Positions 13,801 through 25,800 of a stretch of DNA of 64,000 bases are shown here, piece by piece. Origin of the DNA: Bugulina stolonifera (taxonomy: Eukaryota > Bryozoa > Gymnolaemata > Cheilostomatida > Bugulidae); contig OW285191.1 in NCBI GenBank assembly GCA_935421135.1, forward strand, positions 1,612,001-1,676,000. Direction: 5' to 3'. Both the position numbers and the translations under genes were made by a program. The first letter of the stretch is position 1; each line of letters starts with the position of its first letter. The notes beneath the pieces are model-generated. The model was given only the letters and a program-made list of their open reading frames with translations. It was not told the DNA's origin and searched no databases.

Positions 13801-16800
13801 GGATACAGAGTGCACAAAAGTATATATCACATAGTGCCGTCTCCATGAATACAGTGTGTATATTTCAATACTAAAAACAGTGTACTGTATATCTAATGGT
13901 GTAATATAATATGATATGTATACTTGTATATATCAGTGCACTGTATATGATGTAATATAATATGATATGTATACTTGTATATATCAGTGCACTGTATATG
14001 ATGTAGTATAACATGATATGGATACTTGTATATATCAGTGCACTGTATATGATGTAATATAATATGATATGTATACTTGTATATATCAGTGCACTGTATA
14101 TGATGTAGTATAACATGATATGTACTGTATATATCAGTGTACTGTATATATGATGTAGTATAATATGATATGTATACTTGTATATATCAGTGCACTGTAT
14201 ATGATGTAATATAATATGATATGTATACTTGTATATATCAGTGCACTGTATATGATGTAGTATAACATGATATGTATACTTGTATATATCAGTGCACTGT
14301 ATATGATGTAGTATAACATGATATGTATACTTGTATATATCAGTGCACTGTATATATGATGTAGCATAACATGATATGGATACTTGTATATATCAGTGTA
14401 CTGTATATATGATGTAGTATAATATGATATGTATACTTGTATATATCAGTGCACTGTATATATGATGTAGCATAACATGATATGGATACTTGTATATATC
14501 AGTGCACTGTATATATGATGTAGTATAACATGATATGGATACTTGTATATATCAGTGCACTGTATATATGATGTAGTATAATATGATATGTATACTTGTA
14601 TATATCAGTGCACTGTATATGATGCAATATAATATGATATGTATACTTGTATATATCAGTGCACTGTATATGATGTAGTATAACATGATATGTATACCTG
14701 TATATATCAGTGTACTGCATATATGATGTAGTATAACATGATATGGATACTTGTATATATCAGTGTACTGTATATATGATGTAGTATAATATGATATGTA
14801 TACCTGTATATATCAGTGCACTGTATATGATGCAATATAATATGATATGTATACTTGTATATATCAGTGCACTGTATATGATGTAGTATAACATGATATG
14901 TATACCTGTATATATCAGTGTACTGTATATATGATGTAGTATAACATGATATGGATACTTGTATATATCAGTGTACTGTATATATGATGTAGTATAATAT
15001 GATATGTATACCTGTATATATCAGTGTACTGTATATGATGTAATATAATATGATATGTATACTTGTATATATCAGTGCACTGTATATGATGTAGTATAAT
15101 ATGATATGTATACCTGTATATATCAGTGCACTGTATATGATGCAATATAATATGATATGTATACTTGTATATATCAGTGCACTGTATATGATGTAGTATA
15201 ACATGATATGTATACTTGTATATATCAGTGCACTGTATATGATGTAGCATAACATGATATGTATACTTGTATATATCAGTGCACTGTATATGATGTAGTA
15301 TAACATGATATGTACTGTATATATCAGTGTACTGTATATATGATGTAGTATAACATGATATGTATACTTGTATATATCAGTGCACTGTATATGATGTAGC
15401 ATAACATGATATGAATACCTGTATATATCAGTGTACTGTACATATGATGTAGCATAACATGATATGTACTGTATATATGATGTAGTATAATATGATATGT
15501 ATACTTGTATATATCAGTGCACTGTATATGATGTAGTATAACATGATATGTATACTTGTATATATATCAGTGCACTGTATATGATGTAGTATAATATGAT
15601 ATGTATACTTGTATATATCAGTGCACTGTATATGATGTAGTATAATATGATATGTATACTTGTATATATCAGTGCACTGTATATGATGTAATATAATATG
15701 ATATGGATACTTGTATATCTCAGATGAGGCACTGACCTTGACCCTGAGCTGCTTGTGATCAACAGAAAGGAGAGAAGTTTTAGTGTTTTCATCAGAAATT
15801 TTATTCATATTCCATCTAGTGTTCAATGACAATGGTGGCAGTGGATATCTAAAACATACATAAGTTTGATTCCAAGTCAATAAAAAGAGAGGAGATGACG
15901 TATGATAATATCAAAAAACATTAATAATTCCTTTGATACCTTACAATTTGGTCTTCATTAAATTATCTAGTAAAAATAAAATGTCTAGTATATGTGGGAG
16001 TTATGTCCACACACAGCCTATAGAAAAAGATAGAACAACTCCCAAGTATAAAAAATTAAAAGGCTTAATTCTCACAGCTCATAGTTGGATAGCTATAACA
16101 TCAATCATACTGTTCAGTAAACTGTGTCGCTGGAAGATCACACCTACACTGTCTCCGGTATGGCACCAAAATACCACACTTTGCACTTACTCCTTAGCCA
16201 GCTGTACGTTACTAGAGAGGGCTCCGAGTGGAATACCGTGTTTACGCATCGTCTCTACTATCGTTTCTTTCATCTCAGCGTTATACTGGTCAAAGTCAAA
16301 GACATTTGATACTACAGTAGCCAGTCCATCGTCTGCGAACACCTGGGAGATAATATCCAGAGTTTAAACACTGCCACTTGTAGAGAACATAATGATACTG
16401 AATGTGCTGTGATGTCATGTATGTGTACTGTACATGTACTGTGATATCATGTATGTATCTACATGTACTGTAACGGGACGGCTAGATAGGAGGCCGATTG
16501 ATCTGTTTAGGCTGACTGAGCCTCACTCTAAGGTAAAATGGTGCATCGTTTGTCCACTTAAGGCAAACACTAACATGTTGGTCTTTAGAACGCCCGGTGT
16601 CACAGAGCACTGGTGTAATTGGTTAGTATCAGATACAACGATTCCAATTATGGAATGTATTGAAAATAAACTTTTATATTAATATTAATTGCTGCTACCG
16701 GTGGACAGGCCATAGTGTTAGGGCCAACCAACAATAGAACTGGTCTCTCATGTCCGGTAAGAAACTACACTTGGGTAGACATAAAGCTCAGTATGACGCT

Positions 16801-19800
16801 ACATGCACATCATACATATAACACCATATATGGTATAATCTATAGCTAAGACATGACACTACTTACCTGCAGGTGCTACATGCACATCATACATATAACA
16901 CCATATATGGTATAATCTATAGCTAAGACATGACACTACTTACCTGCAGGTGCTTGACTACACTAACCACCTCCCTGGTAGAGTAAGGGTAGGCGATCAC
17001 TCCCTGATCAGCCAGACTCCGCAGCTCTCCAAAAGCGAGGACTAGTTTACGGAGAGTTGACTCTGGTACATCTTTACCGTATTGTCTTAGCATAGACACC
17101 TCACTCTCAATGTCAGGGTTGTCAATGGCATGACAGCTGTATATATCACCTGAAAACACCGGCATAACCTGCGGCTTGATGTCATTTAATCTCATTCTCC
17201 ACCTCTAAGATTATTCAGATCAAACACACACTACTGATAGGTTGATGGCATATATACACACACAAATAGAGTACACCTTACCTACAGCCTGGAAGAAATC
17301 GTTGCCGAGGAATGGAAATCCCGGTCTATTAGCTAGTACAATCATTCTAAAGTCTGGATGCATCTTAATGATAGACTTGGTCAGAGTGCCGAGTCCTCCA
17401 GCCTCTAGATAATAGAGACAACACAACGTAACGTAATGTAAAGTGGCATAACGTAACACAATAATATACTAATATTAGACTAAGTAGTAAGTCCATAACA
17501 TACAGGAGAGTACCATGTGTACAATAAATGTACCGTTGATGTTATAGTTTGATGTTAAACAACTAAGGGTTGTAACAGTGTATACGTGTGCACATATTAG
17601 CTGCACAAAGGTATGGCCATGTGATAGAGGTGTTTCCATGCATGTCGATAATAAACCAGGGAGATTTGACCTTGACCTGGCAGTTAGTAACTCACCACTG
17701 ACTATCTTCCTGCCATCAGATAGATGCATCTGTCCGCTCTCCACGAGTGTTTTAAGAACACAGGTTACGTTAGTAGGCGCCTTGTCTGCTTCGTCTATAA
17801 CCAGTATTAACCCTTCTCTTACGGCCTTTACCTACATCCGACATACAGACGGATATAACACGTCATGGGTAGACACAAGGTATATAACAGCATGGTATAG
17901 TAACACGTCACGTATAGACACACAAAGTATACGAGTACAATAGCCTATATGTGGCTGTGTAGCGCCAATTAGTGTCTTTGCGACCAAAATTTCAGGCACA
18001 GGCCAACTGGCTAAAATATTTTCCGGCCCACTTCCGTCACAAAGTCGCGAACACACCGGCCTGGGCCAAAAGCAAAATCCTCATTGTCGTGCGAGAAATT
18101 TGGGTGTGCCGATGAGCTAGGGATGATTTCGTCCGACCGAGCACAATTCCAGGTCATCTTTGAATTTTTATTTGTAACCAAGGTTGGTGCAAGAGGTCGC
18201 GAAGACACTAAAGATGTATGAACACTCACCAGGGGTGAGTCATCGTAGACAATCCTTCCATCCCTAACGGTGGGTTGTAGAGTGAGTGTCTGTACTGTTG
18301 TGTCTCTATGCAGCTGTATGTACTCTCTGGGTCTGCCGAGTAACTGCAAGAACCTGTCAACCACCTTGTTCTTGCCCACCCCCTGGTTGCCTACCAGGAG
18401 CAGGTGCTCTCCTGACAGGTAGTCTTTCAGCATAGACTCCATCACAGATATGTGCTAACGTAATAGATATTGTTGCATTAACATATATAGTACATGTAAT
18501 GTGCAATATGTAGATGTATATGTATATGTATATAAAGTAATATATACTATAACATATCATATAATAGAGTATTTATACAAATGCACATCGTATATAGAGT
18601 AATATATACCATAGCATTGTCATAGAAGAGGGTGTCGGGGACCTTCATCAGATTGTCAGTCTGTTTGATTTCACACTCGGTGTTGCCGATTCTGAGGACA
18701 TTTCCCATAATACTGCAGCTAGTTGAGGTCTCTAGTTCAGACAGTTGAGGGGAGGGGGCGATACCCAGACTGTCTAATGTCTGCTCCAACGTACGCTTGG
18801 CCAAGGAGGGCAAAAACCTGTGATAATAAATGGATGCAATACAATATCTAATTGCATACTGTAGGTACTGTGTACACATGTAATATCACACCTAGACATA
18901 CAAGCACTGTGTACACATGTAATACCATACCTAGACATACAAGCACTGTGTACACATGTAATACCATACCTAGACATACAAGCACTGTATACACATGTAA
19001 TACCATACCTAGACATACAAGCGCTGTGTACACATGTAATACCATACCTAGACATACAAGCACTGTGTACACATGTAATACCATACCTAGACATACACGC
19101 ACTGTATACACATGTAATACCATACCTAGACATACAAGCACTGTATACACATGTAATACCATACCTAGACATACAAGCACTGTGTACACATGTAATACCA
19201 TACCTAGACATACAAGCACTGTGTACACATGTAATACCATACCTAGACATACAAGCACTGTGTACACATGTAATACCATACCTAGACATACAAGCGCTGT
19301 ATACACATGTAATACCATACCTAGACATACAAACACTGTGTACACATGTAATACCATACCTAGACATACAAGCGCTGTGTACGGCCGTGTGAAGGGATTC
19401 ATCTGGATATTTAGAAAGTCTTTTAGCGATCCTCAGCAGGTTCCTGGTGGAGAGGGTGTTAGCGAGAGCTTGGCACTATAACAGAGACATACACAGTCAT
19501 GGGGTAAGGGGAGCAGTAGTGGACAGCTGGTATGCAACATGTAACATTAATATAGTAAAGGAGCGGGTGGTTGAATAGTTCACTAGCTCTACTAGGGAAA
19601 CTGTACTGTGCGTCATGTCTTACTGTGGGGTCTCTATTTCTGCGCAGGTGCTCCGATAGTTCAAACAGCTTGTCGGAGACGTGATGCTCTGTGAGAGAGT
19701 CGATTACCTTCACCTCGTCCTTGATTGGCAGAGCAGACATGTGGTGAAAGAAGAACATAGAGAGCATCTCAGCGTTGAGCCATTGTCCAGTAGTAGAGGT

Positions 19801-22800
19801 GAGGTCGGGTGGTTCTGCCAAAGCAATAATTCTAAATGCCGGGTGGATGCGTTTCACCCCCCTATAGAACATAGAATGGGATCTATGAGAATGCACTAGT
19901 TATTACACTGTTCATGAACAGTAATAATTTGATCAAGTTATGTGTGATGATAGTCCGGGTACAGAGTCTACACTTTACAATCATGCTATACTCTAGAGCT
20001 GAGACTTGGCCAGCATTGACAAGGAATAAAGTGTACATTTGGTATTTAAAGGCCAACAGAATCAAATTATAAACCCAATGGTCTTCAGTCGATCACTTAC
20101 AGGTCATTCATCTCTTCTGTACTTTTGTTCATCCCGTCTGCAAGGTCATCGAACCTGTCGTGACGGAGAAACCTGCTACCGTCTGCAGTATTCAACTCAC
20201 GATCTTGGATTAACCTACATAGGTAACATAGGTACAAGATAACAAGATAATTTGGCAAATCACAAACAAGCTAGTTCTGACTTGCGGTGAAAATCCAGAG
20301 TTGAACTAGAGACTTGGTTTAAGAGGTTATGGGGACTCTTAAAGAATGAGAGATCAACTAATGTATCCATTATACTCAGAAGCTTATTTATCCAGGCTAC
20401 ACGCACGGTAATCCTACACTATATGTATTCATTTACCCTGCTAACACACTAAATGTGCCACCATTAATTCTGTGTAAACCATCTAACACAGCAATATGGC
20501 CACCTTCCATGGCTTCTAATAAAGGTGAAGGGCGCCATGCAGTGTCACCATTCTCTAGTGTGGTCCTTTGTTGAAGTAGGTCACGTGATGTCATATCCTG
20601 GTACAGTAGTATTGGTTCCACTTGATAGCCAAGGAGAGAAGACAGCTTCCTAACAAGAGTGCTCTTACCACAACCCTGCAGGCAATGAGTATAAGCGAGG
20701 TTGAGATGACACACTACATGATTGGTTGATGAATCAGCCAATGAGAACGTTGAATACACAGTAGATAGATTATATATGTACATGTACACACCCTTGGACC
20801 CACAACACACATGTCGTGATATTTGTGGGAAATAAGGAGATCAGCTAGAAGCCTCTCACTGTGATTGGTTGGAATATAGTGAGGGTCATGTGACTCGAGC
20901 TCTCCGCTTCCTCTCTTCACACTGAATGTCTGTCCGTCTGTGAACAACAGAGTAGCCTCAGAGCTGTTGTTCTCTGATGGACTAACTGACTGCAAGAGAG
21001 GGGGGTTACTGGGGGTCCCTTTCCCTAATTCAAACGTCTACAGAACATACAGAAAATCCAATGGGGATAGAGTTAACCTTTGAACAGCTCACACACTTTA
21101 TTATGGTTTGCTACAGTGAGGTATGTAACATATGTGGAAATTCAGACAAAGTACGTCCATTCTAAATAAACTGAATAAACGGAATAACCCAATGTGAGAC
21201 AGAAACTGTTGTTTACTTTTCTTCACATGACCTGATTAATAATGGGATGCGTTTATGCGTCAAAGTGGAAATAGTATCGGCTTGGGTTGCAACAAGTGAG
21301 ACAAATGTAGATGACTCACTTTACAGTAAATGACTCATCCACTGTTAATGACTCGCCCACAGTAAGAGTTTGTTTATGACAGGTAGTGCAGCATTACTTA
21401 CTTCTAAGGTGGAGGTGACTGATTTCTTTCCTTCATCACTTAGGAATAGTTTATATGGATAAAGCCTCTCTATAGCTGATTCACCTCGTACTCCTTGGAA
21501 CTCACTCTACCATATACAGAGTACATTATATACCCCTAAGTCATGCATCAACCAGTGGTATACATGGGTACCACGCTACACGATACACTACATATTATAA
21601 CACACAACTATGCAACACTATATACTACACATCATTATACATTTACCATCCCGCACTACATAAGCAACATAGTATCTAGTATAGCATAGTACAGCATAGT
21701 ACAGCATAGCACACTACAGTACTGTAATCACCTGTACTACAGCACAGTGCAGCGCAGTACTGTGCTGACCTGTAGTACAGTACAGCACAGCACAGCACAG
21801 TGTAGCACAGTGTAGCACAGCGCAGCACAGTGTAGCACAGCACAGCACAGCACAGTGTAGCGCAGCACAGCACAGCACAGTGTAGCGCAGCACAGCACAG
21901 CACAGTGTAGCGCAGCACAGTACAGTAGCCACCTGTAGTAGAGCACAGTGTAGAAGAGCACACTCACCATAGCAGCTGCCAGGAGTGGCATGTGAGAGAG
22001 AGGGAAGTCAGCTATCCCTAGAGTTTGAGCCTCTTCCTGTGTGATGGTGTGAGCAAAGGACAATATTTCTGAAACTAAGGCTTGGTCTAAATAGGGGAAG
22101 CTTCCTCGTAGCACCTCAAACTGTTCCTGTAGTTGAGAAGAGAGACATAGGCTGTCATTACTACTGTATTATATAAGTTGACACTCCATCTAACAACAAT
22201 GAATATACAAGTAGTTACACAGTATTAGTTACACAGTATTAGTTACACAGTATTAGTTACACAGTATTAGTTACACAGTATTAGTTACACAGTATTAGTT
22301 ACACAGTATTAGTTACACAGTATTAGTTACACAGTATTAGTTACACAGTATTAGTTACACAGTATTAGTTACACAGTATTAGTTACACAGTATTAGCTAC
22401 ACAGTATTAGTTACACAGTATTAGTTACACAGTATTAGTTACACAGTATTAGTTACACAGTATTAGTTACACAGTATTAGTTACACAGTATTAGTTACAC
22501 AGTATTAGTTAGTAAGTATTAGTTACGCAGTATTAGTTACGCAGTATTAGTTACACAGTATTAGTTACACAGTATTAGTTACACAGTATTAGTTACACAG
22601 TATTAGTTACACAGTATTAGTTAGTAAGTAGGAGTAGGAGTATGAGAATACCAGAACAGGTACATACCTTAAATGGAACATTGTTTATGTTTCTAGCCTG
22701 AAATCTTGAGCGTAGTGGAGGGTCGAGAGGATTGCCCGTATACCTGGGTACTGGTAGACCTAAGGCTATAACCCTGAAGTCCTCACTAACACGGACAATC

Positions 22801-25800
22801 TTCCACTTATCTAACTCTTGTTCACTGTGAGACTGTAAACAGCATTATACCCACAATCCAACAGTAGGCTGTACCCACAATCCAACAGTAGACTATACTC
22901 AAAAGTCACCTGTAGTAGTTTATCATAGTCACCTGTAGTAGTTTATCATAGTCATCTGCAGCAGTTTATCATGGTTACCTGCAGCAGTTTATCATAGTCA
23001 CCTGTAGTAGTTTACCATAGTCACCTGTAGCAGTTTATCATAGTCACCTGTAGTAGTTTATCATAGTCACCTGCAGCAGTTTATCATAGTCACCTGCAGC
23101 AGTTTATCATAGTCACCTGCAGCAGTTTATCATAGTCATCTGCAGCAGTTTATCATAGTCACCTGCAGCAGTTTATCATAGTTGCCTGTAGTAGTTTATC
23201 ATAGTCACCTGTAGTAGTTTATCATAGTCACCTGTAGTAGTTTATCATAGTCACCTGTAGTAGTTTATCATAGTCACCTGCAGCAGTTTATCATAGTCAC
23301 CTGTAGTAGCTTATCATAGTCACCTGTAGTAGTTTATCGTAGTCGCCTGTAGTAGTTTATCATAGTCGCCTGTAGTAGTTTACCATAGTCACCTGTAGTA
23401 GTTTACCATAGTCACCTGCAGCAGTTTATCATAGTCACCTGTAGTAGCTTATCATAGTCACCTGTAGTAGTTTATCATAGTCGCCTGTAGTAGTTTATCA
23501 TAGTCGCCTGTAGTAGCTTATCATAGTCACCTGTAGTAGTTTACCATAGTCACCTGTAGTAGTTTATCATAGTCACATGCAGTAGTTTATCATAGTCACC
23601 TGTAGTAGTTTATCATAGTCACCTGTAGTAGTTTATCATAGTCACCTGTAGTAGTTTACCATAGTCACCTGTAGTAGTTTACCATAGTCACCTGTAGTAG
23701 TTTACCATAGTCACCCGTAGTAGTTTATCATAGTCACCTGTAGTAGTTTATCATAGTCACCTGTAGTAGTTTACCATAGTTACCTGTAGTAGTTTATCAT
23801 AGTCACCTGTAGTAGTTTATCATAGTCACCTGTAGTAGTTTATCATAGTCACCTGTAGTAGTTTATCATAAGTGGTACTCTTCATCAGAAACCTTCCATC
23901 CTCCAGCTGCATCTCCCGGTTCTCCAAAAGATTATTTAGAACAGGAAGCACATTCCTCTCGGCTTTCTCGATGCCTTCTAATACAAGTACTCTGCCTTCT
24001 GTTGCGGCTCTGACAGCACACTGCAAGCAAGTGTTTCCACACACAAGTATAAGTAAGCCAATATACACACAAGCAGGGTTGGAAAAGAAACTGTTCTTTA
24101 AAAAGCATGTTTTTTTGTTTAAAAGGTATTTTATGCCTTAAAACAACAGAAAGGAAACGGAATGTTCTGATCTTCTTAAAATCACTTGTATATGCTATGC
24201 ATGTACAATAAGTTAAAAATGGCTAGCAGAAATATTAATTGACTCCTTCTGGTAACAGGAAAGGAGTATGAAATATTGAATAATGCAACGTCAAGACTGT
24301 GGGTGAAAATGCACACGTTCAGCGATTGTTGCTGTTGACTAATCTGTCTTTATGCTCATCACAATATACTTTCAGTGAAATATTCCAATTCTGGATGTAA
24401 CTCTCTAGACAATCAATTGAACTATTCCATCTCACATCTATGGAATGTAATTCATGTGTAGTGTACAAAGGTTGATATGCACAACTGAAAATAAACGTGC
24501 TATTAACAGATGCTAGGGAAAAACCCAAAAACCGTTTTTTGTTTTTTATTGCTGTTTTAAATGGTGTTTAAAACAGTTGTTTTAAAACAAATTGTTTTAA
24601 ACATGCCAACCCTGCACACAAGTACAAGTATATACACACACACACAAGTACAAGTATATACACACACAAGTACAAGTATATACACACACAAGTACAAGTA
24701 TATACACACACAAGTACAAGTATATACACACAGAAGTACAAGTATATACACACACAAGTACAAGTATATACACATACCTGATCTACATAGAACGCCGTAC
24801 CATCTCTAATCTCTCTTCTCTGTTTAAGATCGGCTTCTGTCGTATCCCGAGATAATGATATATACTCGTGTTCTCTGTTCGTCATTTCCTGTGGAGCCCA
24901 TACAATATTCGTAGAACAAAATATATACACACACACTAGTCGAGCTAATTGCTATATAATAGCGTAGAAACCTGAATAGGGTAAATGTATCACAAATAGT
25001 ACTGTATATATAGCACAATGACCAGGTGAAGCTGTATGTCAGAATGCAATACCTGGCAATCAAACTGACAGCCTCTGGAAAGATAACTGTAAACTTTATT
25101 AACTGAGCCACTCTGACATACTATACAGGTATATACTCGTACAAGCACTTTGCGCTTGATATGTGGCACGAGTCTCACTGCAATATTCGCTCACTTCAGT
25201 CGCATGAAGTGATGGCTTGTGCTCATGCACTGTGTTCATGTATATGTATGACCTCTGCTGGTGCAGACATGTTACAGTCGCCTCATGAATAGTTGTGTTC
25301 CCTTGCATTAAAGAGACAACTCCAAGTCTATAGCCTAAGTTCCAACACCTATATAGTGGGTGGGTCTGGTACTCACCCCGCCCAGGTTAAGGCTACAAAC
25401 CTGCGCTGGCAGCGGTGTCTGGGGACCCGGTCCCAAGGTCCTAGCACCATCCGGATCTGAGATCCTCACCGGCAGCATTGCAACATATATAAATCGCGGG
25501 TTCAGGAGGGTTTCCCACTGCCAGCATAGTCCTAGTTCCAACATGCATTCGGCGGGTGGGGTGGGTTGAGTACCCACCCCGCCGTGGGTAAAGTTCAGAG
25601 CCCATGGGTAGGGAACCACCCCGGTAGCAATGTCGGTGGACTCGGTCCCAAGGTTCTAGAACCAACCGGAGCTGAGTTCCTGACCGGCAGCATTGCAACA
25701 CATATAAATTGTCCCGATGTTCAACCCCAAATTTGATTGGAGGTAGACAGACCACAGACCTTAGACCGTTTCATCTTTTGTTATATGAAGATATAACATT

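Noticed and set aside
17150..17195. MRLNDIKPQVMPVFS as part of VWA8
   Set aside because: It lies upstream of the TTTTCAG acceptor; joining at 17149 restores the conserved GDIYSCHAIDNP in phase.
18774..19481. Open frames of 184-209 codons on both strands
   Set aside because: All are register shadows of the 39-bp junction array.
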